64,000 nt of DNA from Bacteroidota bacterium (GTDB lineage Bacteria > Bacteroidota > Bacteroidia > Chitinophagales > BACL12), in assembly GCA_016706865.1 (NCBI GenBank), contig JADJIS010000003.1, positions 2,046,001 to 2,110,000 on the forward strand, given 5' to 3'. Under the pieces are notes generated by a model, which saw only the letters and a program-made list of their open reading frames with translations, was not told the origin of the DNA and made no database searches. The position numbers and the translations under genes are program-made. This document shows, one piece after another, positions 8,391 to 17,433 of this stretch (within the stretch, counting starts at the first letter, position 1; the number at the start of each line of letters is the position of its first letter).

Positions 8391-11054
8391 TTAGTACTCT
8401 GTCCAATCTTTCTTACGAGTTAATTTAAGATCTTGTAACACACTAGCTTTTACATTTATATTAAATATATAACTCTGTCGTAATCCAAATGGGATCCATC
8501 GGAAACCCATTTCCCAGCAGTGTAATTCACGATAAATATCTAAAGCGGTGTAGGTGAAATCTTTTAGTTGAAAATCGTATCCGCTGGTTAGCATTATTTT
8601 CCAATTAGGGGTGAGATTTACATCACCGCTAAATGTTGCAGATTGTGTAGTATATAATGAATCACGACCATCGGAGGTAGGTGCATTTGTGATACGTAAA
8701 TTATAATTAATACCAAAACTCCAGGGTATTTCAAAATCAATATAGTTTTCCGGATTTGACCAAACCATATCGCGTTCTTCCGGAGTTCCGGCATTGGTCA
8801 AATAATCAGGATTTTCATTTCTTTTGGATTGGAAATCAGTTCCAACACTTATATAACCACCATTAAATCGTCCAAGCCGTTGATTTTCATCCCATTCAAA
8901 AACATCCACATTTCTACCGCTAGAATCTAAAATATAAGGATCAAAACTTCCTGAAAAATTAACCTGAATATTTTTAAACAATGTTGTGTATCCGCTAAAG
9001 CCAATATCCGATAAATTTAAAGAATCTGCTGCAAGATTATATGCCGCACCAAAACTAAATGCATCCAATAATTTTATTTTCTTTTCATGATTGATGGAAT
9101 CTTTTTTTGAAAAAACTTTCATCTCCAAAGTATTACCAATACTCAAACTAATACTACCTACCTGGCCCTGCGGCGGACCACCATAAATAGAGCCTTCAAA
9201 AATGGAATATCGTGTTGGGTCTATAGCGTCAGGAGTGGCATAATAATCACCATAATAACTAAATTTTGCATCACCGAAATCAGGTGTGTAATTAAATGAA
9301 AGAGATGGTGTCATTACATGTCGTATCGCTTTTAATTTTCCATTGAACTGCGCAGTCGAATAAATTTTAGTATTTAAACTCGCTCCTAAACTATAATATC
9401 TCGCCGCTCTGAAACCATTAATAGTATCCGTATTTACATAGGTAATAGTTGTAATAATGCTATCTTCACCTGTTGCGGATAATAAAGAATCAACAATAGT
9501 ATCAGGTCCATAAGTTTTGCGAATTGTTTCGAGATACCAATTTTCCGTATAACTGAAATTGGGACTAAATGTCAGGTATTTTAATATTTTAACCGGAGCA
9601 GATGCAGAAACTTTATGTTGCAAACCGTTTCTGAATTTATCTAAAGATGCTGATGTAAATAAAAGTGAATCAGGAGAAGAAATTATATTTTGCACATTGG
9701 AGGAATAAGAGACTCCAAATTGATATAAAAAACTATTTCTATTAGTAGTTAATTTTTTTAACGGATAAATTCTGTTCATCGAAAGTGATGCTTCCGGTAG
9801 GGTAAGGTCAATTATATTATCCGAAGTATTTTGATAATGGCGTAATGATGTTGTTAATGTAAATGGCGAATTCGGAAATATTTTAGTATAAGAAATACTT
9901 GAACTCAACGAGTTGGTTAAATAAGCCGAACTGTATGAATTGTTTTGCAGATAATCGTTAGAACCAAGATTTACACTTGCACTAAATTTACTGTTTGGTC
10001 TTGCTTTAGCATCCTGATTGTGATTCCATCGAATAAAAAAACCGGTGTTTTCAGAATAACCAGGAGCAAAACTAAAACCGTATTTATTTTTTGTATAATC
10101 CACTCCAAAACTTCCGTTAAAACGATACTTTAAATTATATCTGCTGGAAGCATGTAAACCCCAACTTCCACGCGAATAAATATCACCTGTTAAAGAAAGA
10201 TCATAATAATCGCTCAAAGCAAAATAATATCCACCATTGCGCAGAAAAAAACCTTGCGTTGTGGTATTTCCGTATTGCGGAATAATTAATCCGGATGTTT
10301 GCCCGCGTTTAATTGGAAAAATTCCAAAAGGTAAAAATAAGGGAGTGGGAACATCCGCAATTACCAAATTTGCAGGACCTGTAACCGCAATTTTTTTGGG
10401 AACTACTTTTGCTTTTTTTGCAGAAATATAAAAATGAGGGTGATCCAGATCGCATGTTGTATAACTCATTCCTTTTCCGAAATAGGAATTGTCATCCGCC
10501 ATTTTAGCCTCCTTCACTCCTAGATAGCCCTCTCCTTCCTGTGTTCTGAAATAATAAATTTTACCCTTTTTAGTTCCGAAATTGTAACACATACTTTCTG
10601 CCTTGAACTCCTCCTCACCATCCTTAAAATAAACAAGATCCATTTTTTTACCGCTGCTGTCCGTCATTTGTTTTGCACAAATAGTTTTCGCATCCCAATC
10701 AAATTCGATAAAATCTGCCTTTAAATAAAATGTTTGGTAACTGATTTCTCCTTTTGCATAAATATAAGTTCTACCGGAGTCAAGATCATAAACTATGGAA
10801 TCAACACCCGAATAATTGATCATTTCGTCGAGAGCGTCGTTGGAAATAGAATACCATAAATTACTTGTGTTAAGTGTTGAATCTAATTTCAAGGAATCTA
10901 CAATTGGGAAAGTATCCGGTGCGCCAAATTCATCACTATACACATCTGCATAGTTGGTTTGAGCTAAATAATATACAAAATTGTTCCAAGATGCATTTAA
11001 ATACATACTATAAGCACTGAACAATATCGTTATTAGTAGAAATTTTCTTGGCAC
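8391..11054 (-). CDS. lptD: LptD-type LPS assembly outer membrane protein
   Basis: The 887-residue product begins with a signal peptide (PRKFLLITILFSAYSMYLNA) from a GTG start. It then has an OstA-like N-terminal beta-jellyroll (about residues 80-200: GRTYIYAKGEISYQTFYLKADFIE) and a long C-terminal region of alternating polar and aromatic strands typical of the LptD barrel. Motifs include TPLFLPFGIFPIKRGQTSGLIIPQYG, a conserved LptD segment. LptD forms the outer-membrane translocon that puts LPS into the outer leaflet. The gene faces away from the amidase/mlaD/OstA-like gene set, which has a second OstA-type protein, so the cluster carries both soluble and barrel parts of LPS export. Divergent promoters must lie within 11055-11127. 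Confidence 0.85.
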   Translation of the reverse strand: MPRKFLLITILFSAYSMYLNASWNNFVYYLAQTNYADVYSDEFGAPDTFPIVDSLKLDSTLNTSNLWYSISNDALDEMINYSGVDSIVYDLDSGRTYIYAKGEISYQTFYLKADFIEFDWDAKTICAKQMTDSSGKKMDLVYFKDGEEEFKAESMCYNFGTKKGKIYYFRTQEGEGYLGVKEAKMADDNSYFGKGMSYTTCDLDHPHFYISAKKAKVVPKKIAVTGPANLVIADVPTPLFLPFGIFPIKRGQTSGLIIPQYGNTTTQGFFLRNGGYYFALSDYYDLSLTGDIYSRGSWGLHASSRYNLKYRFNGSFGVDYTKNKYGFSFAPGYSENTGFFIRWNHNQDAKARPNSKFSASVNLGSNDYLQNNSYSSAYLTNSLSSSISYTKIFPNSPFTLTTSLRHYQNTSDNIIDLTLPEASLSMNRIYPLKKLTTNRNSFLYQFGVSYSSNVQNIISSPDSLLFTSASLDKFRNGLQHKVSASAPVKILKYLTFSPNFSYTENWYLETIRKTYGPDTIVDSLLSATGEDSIITTITYVNTDTINGFRAARYYSLGASLNTKIYSTAQFNGKLKAIRHVMTPSLSFNYTPDFGDAKFSYYGDYYATPDAIDPTRYSIFEGSIYGGPPQGQVGSISLSIGNTLEMKVFSKKDSINHEKKIKLLDAFSFGAAYNLAADSLNLSDIGFSGYTTLFKNIQVNFSGSFDPYILDSSGRNVDVFEWDENQRLGRFNGGYISVGTDFQSKRNENPDYLTNAGTPEERDMVWSNPENYIDFEIPWSFGINYNLRITNAPTSDGRDSLYTTQSATFSGDVNLTPNWKIMLTSGYDFQLKDFTYTALDIYRELHCWEMGFRWIPFGLRQSYIFNINVKASVLQDLKLTRKKDWTEY

Positions 11055-11127
11055 AGGTAATTTTGGAATAATTTTATGTATCTAAAAGCAAATTAGACTC
11101 CAATTATTGTGCAAAGCTATTGAAAAT

Positions 11128-12312
11128 ATGAAAAACAGATCCAGATCCACAGGAATAAGCACATCAATATTACTTTTAACGGTATTGCTTTTCACGTCGT
11201 TTGACACGGAAAATCACCCAAATAAGATTGCTACTCCCTATGTCTTAAAAACGGTGGTTATCGATGCAGGGCATGGTGGGCATGATCATGGGTGCAGCGG
11301 AAGCAGCAATAAGGAAAAAACCGTTGCACTTAATCTTGCATTAAAATTGGGAGCTCTGATTGAAAAAAATTATCCTGATGTAAAGGTGGTTTATACCCGA
11401 AAAACCGATGTTTTTGTCGAATTATACGAAAGAGCAGCGATTGCAAACCGAAACAATGCCGATCTTTTCATCTGTATCCACTGTAATGCAAATCCCAGCA
11501 GTTCACCTTCAGGTACTGAAACATATGTAATGGGTTTACATAAAACGGAAGCAAATTTAAATGTTGCAAAACGAGAAAATGATGTAATTCTGATGGAGGA
11601 CGATTATTCTCAACATTATGATGGTTTTGATCCTAATAACCCGGCCTCACATATCATTTTTTCCTTAAATCAACATGCATTTATGGAGCAGAGCATACTT
11701 TTTGCTTCTTCAGTGGAAAAATATTTTAAAACCAATTCCAATCGCAGCAGCAGAGGTGTGAAACAGGCTGGGTTCCTCGTTCTTTGGAAAACAGCAATGC
11801 CCAGTGTATTGATTGAAACCGGGTTTTTAACCAATACCTCAGAAGAAAAATTTTTGGGATCAGATGCAGGTCAAAATTCCATAGCTGAAAGTATTTTTTA
11901 TGCTTTTAGAGATTACAAAAATGATATGGAAAATAACTCGGGTAAGGTGAGCGACGAAAAAATTGCAAAAATTGAAACAGAAATGAAAAAGGAAAGTGAG
12001 GCAGAAATTATCGCTACCAATAACTCAAATTCCGTAGAAAATAATAAAGGAATAGAATTCAGAGTGCAATTTTATGCCAGCGCCACAGAAGAAAAAATGT
12101 CAAAATTTGCCGCACTAAAACCCGAAAATATCACTTATGTGAAAGAAAGTGGTATGTATAAATACAGATTGGGGCCCTATTCAAATATTGAAGAGGCCAC
12201 CAAAAAACAAACTACAGCCCGCAATGCTGGGTATAAAGATGCTTTTGTTATTGCCTTTAAGGATGGTAAACGTATTTCTGTGGAAGAGGCAAAAGCCTTT
12301 GCAGGCAAATAA
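11128..12312 (+). CDS. N-acetylmuramoyl-L-alanine amidase with SPOR domain
   Basis: Cleaves the amide bond between MurNAc and L-Ala in peptidoglycan, in the periplasm. I start at the ATG at 11128 (394 residues) rather than the TTG at 11107, because it opens a clean signal peptide (MKNRSRS...ILLLTVLLFTSF). The Amidase_3 domain runs from about residue 40 to 265, with the zinc ligands in DAGHGGHD, NKEKTVALNLALK and IHCNANP and the catalytic glutamate in VLIETGFLTN. A Lys/Glu-rich linker leads to a C-terminal SPOR domain (about 310-385, EFRVQFYAS ... YKYRLGPYSNIEEA), which binds denuded glycan at division sites. It leads an operon with mlaD-like and OstA-like genes. Confidence 0.92.
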   Translation: MKNRSRSTGISTSILLLTVLLFTSFDTENHPNKIATPYVLKTVVIDAGHGGHDHGCSGSSNKEKTVALNLALKLGALIEKNYPDVKVVYTRKTDVFVELYERAAIANRNNADLFICIHCNANPSSSPSGTETYVMGLHKTEANLNVAKRENDVILMEDDYSQHYDGFDPNNPASHIIFSLNQHAFMEQSILFASSVEKYFKTNSNRSSRGVKQAGFLVLWKTAMPSVLIETGFLTNTSEEKFLGSDAGQNSIAESIFYAFRDYKNDMENNSGKVSDEKIAKIETEMKKESEAEIIATNNSNSVENNKGIEFRVQFYASATEEKMSKFAALKPENITYVKESGMYKYRLGPYSNIEEATKKQTTARNAGYKDAFVIAFKDGKRISVEEAKAFAGK

Positions 12313-12365
12313 AAATCATATCTTAACAACAATTTTATAATTTAGCGCACATAAAATAGCTCTGT

Positions 12366-13307
12366 TTGAAAGTATCTAATGAATCGAAGGTCGGAATTCT
12401 TGCTGCAGTAGGCATTGCAGTATTGTTTATAGGATTTAACTACCTAAAAGGAATAAATGTATTTCATAAGGGAACAGATTATTTTGTGGAATATACAAGT
12501 TCCGGTGGGCTAAATGTTGGTGATCCCGTTATTATTGATGGATTTACAGTCGGCAGAGTTAAAAATGTTGAACTTCAGGAAGACCAATCGGGAGTGGATG
12601 TAATTTTAAATTTTTCGGAAGACGTAAAAATACCGGAAGGGTCAAATGCGGTAATAAGGGGGAATTTAATGGGGGAAAAATATATACAGATCTTTTTAAG
12701 CTCCAATACCGCCATAATACCTCCCGGTGGAAATCTGGTAGGGCAAATTGAAGCCGATCTGGCAAATACGATAAGTGCAGAATTTAAACCTATTACAGAT
12801 AAGGTAAAAACGATGTTATCTTCCATGGATACAGCAATTAATGTTTTGCGTGGAATATTTACAGATGATGTTCAGAAAGATTTTCAAAAAAGTATGCTGA
12901 GCATTAAACAAACATTGGAGTCGTTCAATAAATCAGCAGAAAAAGTAAATTTATTTATTGCCAAGGAGGAAGAAAATATTGATAATATAATAACGGATGT
13001 TTCCGGAATTACCGATTATATGAATCAAAGCGAAAATGATGTAAAAGCAATTCTTGCAAATTTAAAGTCTGTAACCGATTCCTTAAACTCCGTGGAATGG
13101 CAGGAATTAGGAGAACAATTTAGTCTTGCAGCAGATAACATTAATAAAATTTCCACAAAAATAAATGATTCTGCAGGAAGTTTAGGATTGCTGGTAAACG
13201 ATCAGCAACTATATTATGATCTTTCAAATACACTGGTAACTCTTGACTCTGTTATAAATGAATTCGGAAAAAATCCTGAAATACGCTTAAAATTATTTGG
13301 AAAGTAA
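12366..13307 (+). CDS. MlaD-like MCE-domain lipid transport protein
   Basis: The 313-residue product starts at TTG 12366. The protein begins MKVSNESKVGILAAVGIAVLFIG, which is the usual opening of Bacteroidota MlaD proteins: a short cytoplasmic tail plus one membrane anchor (about 10-27). The MCE domain occupies roughly 38-115 (YFVEYTSSGGLNVGDPVIIDGF ... VGRVKNV ... VIRGNLMGEKYI). A long helical tail follows (about 140-300) that can form the tunnel-lining bundle of periplasm-spanning MCE hexamers. It would carry phospholipids between inner and outer membrane. No MlaE or MlaF gene is in the window, so the ABC partners are elsewhere. Gap to the amidase is 53 bp. Confidence 0.88.
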   Translation: MKVSNESKVGILAAVGIAVLFIGFNYLKGINVFHKGTDYFVEYTSSGGLNVGDPVIIDGFTVGRVKNVELQEDQSGVDVILNFSEDVKIPEGSNAVIRGNLMGEKYIQIFLSSNTAIIPPGGNLVGQIEADLANTISAEFKPITDKVKTMLSSMDTAINVLRGIFTDDVQKDFQKSMLSIKQTLESFNKSAEKVNLFIAKEEENIDNIITDVSGITDYMNQSENDVKAILANLKSVTDSLNSVEWQELGEQFSLAADNINKISTKINDSAGSLGLLVNDQQLYYDLSNTLVTLDSVINEFGKNPEIRLKLFGK

Positions 13308-13351
13308 TTACCGAACTTTCCCTTTTATTCAACTATTAATTAAATATCGGA

Positions 13352-14920
13352 GTGAAATACATTTTATTTATAATTGCAAGCTTGGTATTTTACAACTCCG
13401 CATTTTCGCAGAGCAAGGTGACTGGAAAAAAGGATACGATAGAGATCAAAAGTGCCGAATATCTCGAGATCATTCAAAAGAAAAATGTAAACATCAATCG
13501 TTTAGTTAATAATGTGGTTCTGGTGCAAAAAGAACTGACACTTTATTGCGACTCCGCCCTTTTATTTAAATCATCCAATATGGCAAAGGTGTATGGCAAT
13601 GTCCATTTTAATCAGGCAGATTCTATTCATGCCTATGGTGATTCCGCTATATATGATGGGAATACCAAAACAGCGAAATTGTATAATAAAGTAAAACTCA
13701 CAGATAATTCGATGACATTAACTACGGATAATTTGTCGTACGATATGTCTACAAAAGTTGCAACCTATATTGATGGTGGAACCGTTACTGATGGCGAGGC
13801 AGTTCTTACCAGTGAATTAGGATATTATTATGCGAATACCAACGACGCATATTTTAAAAAAGACGTGATTCTTAAACATCCGGAATACGGTTTGGAAGCA
13901 GATACCTTACAATATAATACCAGTTTGGAAAAAGCATTTTTCCACGGATCAACAAAGATCTATAATAAAGAAAGTACCGTGTATTGCGAAAATGGTTATT
14001 ATGAATCTGTAACGGGAATAGCAGTATTTCATGAAAATGTGCAGTTGGATAATCCCCCCCAACAATTAATTGCAGATAGCATTTATTATAATCGGGAAAC
14101 AGGGATCGGAAAAGCATTTGGAAATATTGAATTCAGAGACACCGTTCAAAATGCATTGCAATACAGCAATTTTGCGGAATACGACGAGATCAATAACACC
14201 ATATTTTCCACCGGGGGTTCCATTGCAGGTTATATTATTGATGCCGATACATTATTTATTGGTGGCGATTCCATTCGCACTTCAACCGATAGTTTGAACA
14301 GAAGAACGATGCTGGTTTTTCACAATGTAAAAATATTTAAAACCGATATTCAGGGTAAATGCGATTCTCTAAGTTATGCGGATGCTGATTCTATTATCCG
14401 CTTATTCGGTTCTCCAATAATGTGGAGCGACAGCACTCAATTTGTTGCGGATACCATTAATATGCTGATCCGGAATAAGCAACTCACTGAAATACAATTA
14501 TATTCCAACGGGTTTATTGTGAATGAGGACGACAGTCTGATTTATAATCAGATAAAAGGCAGAAATATATTCGGGTATTTTACAGAAGAAGAATTAACGA
14601 GAATTAATGCAATAGGGAATGGCGAAAGTGTGTACTTTGGTAAAGACGATAACAATAATTATATTGGAGTAAATAAAATGTTATGCAGCGAGATAATGAT
14701 CTACCTGAACAATAAAAAATTTCACCGTATTACATTTAAGAACACACCTACTTCCGAATTTCATCCTATGCAAAAGATCATAGTTACAGATTTCCAATTA
14801 AAAGATTTTCAGTGGAAATACAATGAAAGACCAGCTTCGAAGGAAGATCTGATAACCGCACCTCAGGTAAAAGAAGTGGAAAATCCCAGTGATTCCAAAT
14901 CACTCCAAAAAGAAGGATAA
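13352..14920 (+). CDS. OstA-like (LptA-like) periplasmic protein
   Basis: The product has 522 residues, starting at GTG 13352 with a signal peptide (KYILFIIASLVFYNSAFS). The mature part is made of OstA/LptA-type beta-jellyroll repeats (LTLYCDSALLFKSSNMAKVYGNVHFNQADSIHAYGD, repeated with DTLQYN, ADSIYYN and CDSLSYAD). This is the enlarged Bacteroidota version of the LPS bridge protein, with several jellyroll units in one chain. It would pass LPS across the periplasm to LptD, whose gene lies in the same cluster. The end is unusual: the last 58 bp, including the stop, overlap the 3' end of aroA on the opposite strand, and both reading frames are genuine there. Confidence 0.85.
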   Translation: MKYILFIIASLVFYNSAFSQSKVTGKKDTIEIKSAEYLEIIQKKNVNINRLVNNVVLVQKELTLYCDSALLFKSSNMAKVYGNVHFNQADSIHAYGDSAIYDGNTKTAKLYNKVKLTDNSMTLTTDNLSYDMSTKVATYIDGGTVTDGEAVLTSELGYYYANTNDAYFKKDVILKHPEYGLEADTLQYNTSLEKAFFHGSTKIYNKESTVYCENGYYESVTGIAVFHENVQLDNPPQQLIADSIYYNRETGIGKAFGNIEFRDTVQNALQYSNFAEYDEINNTIFSTGGSIAGYIIDADTLFIGGDSIRTSTDSLNRRTMLVFHNVKIFKTDIQGKCDSLSYADADSIIRLFGSPIMWSDSTQFVADTINMLIRNKQLTEIQLYSNGFIVNEDDSLIYNQIKGRNIFGYFTEEELTRINAIGNGESVYFGKDDNNNYIGVNKMLCSEIMIYLNNKKFHRITFKNTPTSEFHPMQKIIVTDFQLKDFQWKYNERPASKEDLITAPQVKEVENPSDSKSLQKEG

Positions 14921-16083
14921 GATTTTTTTACTACCATGGGATCTTCTATTATTATTTGTTGATGTTTTATTGCCAAAGGAGCAAAACACATTGCCATCCG
15001 GTGATCTTCGTAGGTATTAATTTTAACAGTGTCGTTGGCTAAAGTTTCACCTTTTAAAATCCAATAACCCTCTTCCTCGTAAAAATCAACCCCAAATTTC
15101 GCCAATTCGGTGCTTAATGCCTGTGTTCTGTCTGTTTCTTTTATCTTTAAACTCTCCACTCCGGTAAATTTTGCATTTACCCCGAGGGCTGCGCAAGTTA
15201 CAGCAACAGTTTGTGCAAGATCTGGACAATCGGTAAAATCAAAATTAAGTTCATTAACAATTTCACCGGTATTTTCTAAATATAAAATGTCATTTTCGAA
15301 AATAGAAGTTACTCCCAGCTGTTTGTAAATTTCAGGAAGCACACTATCGCCCTGTAAACTTTTTTCCATCAACCCATGAATAATAATTTGAGATGCAGAA
15401 GACAATGCGCACATCGAAAAATAATAAGAAGCCGCACTCCAGTCACTCTCTGCTTTCATAGGTATGCTTGTGTATTTTCCGGGCTGTATAATTATAATAT
15501 TTTTATCAAACGAATTTTTTATGCCCAGTTGTTCCATTGTTTTTAATGTCATATTAATATATGGAAACGAACCAATATTTCCAACCAGTTCCAATTCCAG
15601 TCCCTTTTCCAACAATGGACCTATCATCATTAATGCAGAAATATATTGAGAACTTACATCTGCCCGAATATTTATTTTTCCCCCTTGAATTTTTTTCCCG
15701 TTAATTTTTATTGGTGGAAATCCATCCTCCCCCAGGTAAGTAATATCTGCCCCTAAATTTAATAGTGCATCCACTAATATTTTAATCGGCCTTTTTTTCA
15801 TTCTTTCACTTCCGGTTAAAATATGTGAACCCTCAGTTATTGCCAGGTATGCAGTTAAAAACCGCATTGTGGTTCCCGCTGCACCTACATCCAATATTTC
15901 ATCATTTGACGACAATAATTTTTGTAGTGTTTTAGTATCATCCGATGGTGACAGATTTTCAATATCAAACCCCTCCGGACATAATTTTTGCATTATGAGC
16001 AAACGATTGCTAATACTTTTAGAACCTTCCAATATTATGGAACCCTTAATTAATTGCTGAGGTGCTCTTAAAAGTAATTCCAT
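14863..16083 (-). CDS. aroA: 3-phosphoshikimate 1-carboxyvinyltransferase (EPSP synthase)
   Basis: Transfers enolpyruvyl from PEP to shikimate-3-phosphate, the sixth step of the shikimate pathway. The 406-residue product carries the expected motifs in order: GSKSISNR (about 20-27), SPSDDT, GAAGTTMRFLTA (PEP-binding loop, in the Bacteroidota form without the Asn), KRPI, SSQYISALMM, ESDWSAASYYF, DCPDLAQTVAVTCAA, LKIKETDRTQAL and NTYEDHRMAMCFAP, then KKSYPSFWSDLESLGF at the end. The start overlaps the aroB stop by one base (TAATG), so translation is coupled. Its last 58 bp overlap the OstA-like gene tail to tail, and the conserved YPSFW..L..LGF segment lies inside that overlap. Confidence 0.95.
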   Translation of the reverse strand: MELLLRAPQQLIKGSIILEGSKSISNRLLIMQKLCPEGFDIENLSPSDDTKTLQKLLSSNDEILDVGAAGTTMRFLTAYLAITEGSHILTGSERMKKRPIKILVDALLNLGADITYLGEDGFPPIKINGKKIQGGKINIRADVSSQYISALMMIGPLLEKGLELELVGNIGSFPYINMTLKTMEQLGIKNSFDKNIIIIQPGKYTSIPMKAESDWSAASYYFSMCALSSASQIIIHGLMEKSLQGDSVLPEIYKQLGVTSIFENDILYLENTGEIVNELNFDFTDCPDLAQTVAVTCAALGVNAKFTGVESLKIKETDRTQALSTELAKFGVDFYEEEGYWILKGETLANDTVKINTYEDHRMAMCFAPLAIKHQQIIIEDPMVVKKSYPSFWSDLESLGFSTSFT

Positions 16084-17144
16084 TATAATCCTGCGTAATA
16101 TTTTATTGAATCTAATATTAAATCTTCCGTTGCTTGAATATCATATGTGCAATCACCAATTGTTTGCAACAAACTAAAATTAATTTTTTCGTTATTGTTT
16201 TTTTTATCCAATAACATATGTTGCAGCAAAGTATCTGTGGGCACGTTTTCTAAGTTGTATTTAGGATAAAATCGGAAAATAATATTGGAAATATCCTCCA
16301 AATCCGTTTTGCTAAGCCCTGTTAATTTATTGGAAAGCCAGGCTTCACAAACCATACCTATTGCTATTGCCTCACCGTGCAAAAGCGGAACCTTGTCGTT
16401 ATGCAAACTCCAGGTTTCCATTGCATGTCCGATAGTATGACCGAAATTTAATATTTTCCTCACTCCGGCTTCAAAAGGATCACTTTCCACTACCTGCTTT
16501 TTAATGTTTACTGATCTTGCAACCAGAATATTCAATTGAGATATAGAGTTTAGGTCAGTTTTTTTAATCTCCTCCCAATAACTTTTATCTTTTATCAAAC
16601 CGTGTTTTAGAATCTCTGCAAAACCACTACGTAATTGTTCTTTGGGCAGGGTGGATAAAAATTCCGAAGAAATAAGCACCATTTTAGGATCTCCGAATAA
16701 ACCGATAAGATTTTTGATGCCATTAAAATCTATTCCCAATTTTCCACCAATGGACGCATCTACCTGCGATAATAATGTGGTGGGAATATTTATAAAATCA
16801 ATTCCTCTTTTATAAGTCCCCGCCACAAATCCTCCCATATCTCCAATCACACCTCCTCCAAGATTCAGGAGTAAACTTTTTCTTTCTGCTTTCTGAGATG
16901 TAAGTTCCTCCCAAAGGAATTTACAGGTTTCTATATTTTTTTCTTTTTCACCTGATCTTATTTGCAGTACAATATGTTTAGGAATAGAATTTTCAATTAA
17001 AGGATAACAAAATTTATTTGTATTTTCATCCACTAGTACAAAAATGGAAGAATATTTTTTTTCTTTTAACCATTGAAAAAATTCCAATTGTTCGCTGAAT
17101 TTTTCAGTTAGAGAAATAAAATAATTTTCCAGCGTAATTTGCAT
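16083..17144 (-). CDS. aroB: 3-dehydroquinate synthase
   Basis: Converts DAHP to 3-dehydroquinate, second step of the shikimate pathway, using NAD and a divalent metal. The 353-residue product has the NAD-binding glycine motif GGGVIGDMGGFVAGTYKRG, the IPTTLLSQVDASIGGK block, RSGFAEILKHGLI, and the metal ligands in NFGHTIGHAMET and LLHGEAIAIGM. Length is normal. It sits third in a leftward four-gene operon: one base separates it from the upstream ABM gene and its stop overlaps the aroA start. The other shikimate genes are not in the window. Confidence 0.95.
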   Translation of the reverse strand: MQITLENYFISLTEKFSEQLEFFQWLKEKKYSSIFVLVDENTNKFCYPLIENSIPKHIVLQIRSGEKEKNIETCKFLWEELTSQKAERKSLLLNLGGGVIGDMGGFVAGTYKRGIDFINIPTTLLSQVDASIGGKLGIDFNGIKNLIGLFGDPKMVLISSEFLSTLPKEQLRSGFAEILKHGLIKDKSYWEEIKKTDLNSISQLNILVARSVNIKKQVVESDPFEAGVRKILNFGHTIGHAMETWSLHNDKVPLLHGEAIAIGMVCEAWLSNKLTGLSKTDLEDISNIIFRFYPKYNLENVPTDTLLQHMLLDKKNNNEKINFSLLQTIGDCTYDIQATEDLILDSIKYYAGL

Positions 17145-17145
17145 A

Positions 17146-17433
17146 CTACATTATTTTTTCAAGCGACCAGGCATCTGCTCTGTCGATAAACAATTTTTTA
17201 GTCTCTTCCCAGGTCGATTTAAATAATTCTGATTTTCTATAGGCATCAAGATGTTGCAAACTTTCCCATAAACTAATTGTAATCAAAATATTCTGCTGAG
17301 CCAGATCGCGACAAAGATCAACACCCTTACATCCCGGAAATGCCTCAATTTTATGGTGCGCAAATTCAAATATCTTAATAAATTCTCCAACCTTTTCCGG
17401 ATCGAAGGTCATTTTAACTGTGCGTATTATCAT
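17146..17433 (-). CDS. ABM-superfamily (antibiotic biosynthesis monooxygenase fold) small protein
   Basis: The product has 95 residues and reads as one dimeric alpha+beta barrel unit: IIRTVKMTFDPEKVGEFIKIFE, then HHKIEAFPGCKGVDLCRDL, ILITISLWESLQHLDAYRKSELFKS. The F-PGC and W-S-..-L..Y..S..F pattern is typical of ABM proteins. Many members are small oxygenases or stress proteins, and nothing here fixes a substrate. Its ATG overlaps the stop of the upstream SAM hydroxide adenosyltransferase gene (ATGA) and aroB starts one base after its stop, so it is translationally coupled to both. Role in the aro operon is unknown. Confidence 0.75.
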   Translation of the reverse strand: MIIRTVKMTFDPEKVGEFIKIFEFAHHKIEAFPGCKGVDLCRDLAQQNILITISLWESLQHLDAYRKSELFKSTWEETKKLFIDRADAWSLEKIM

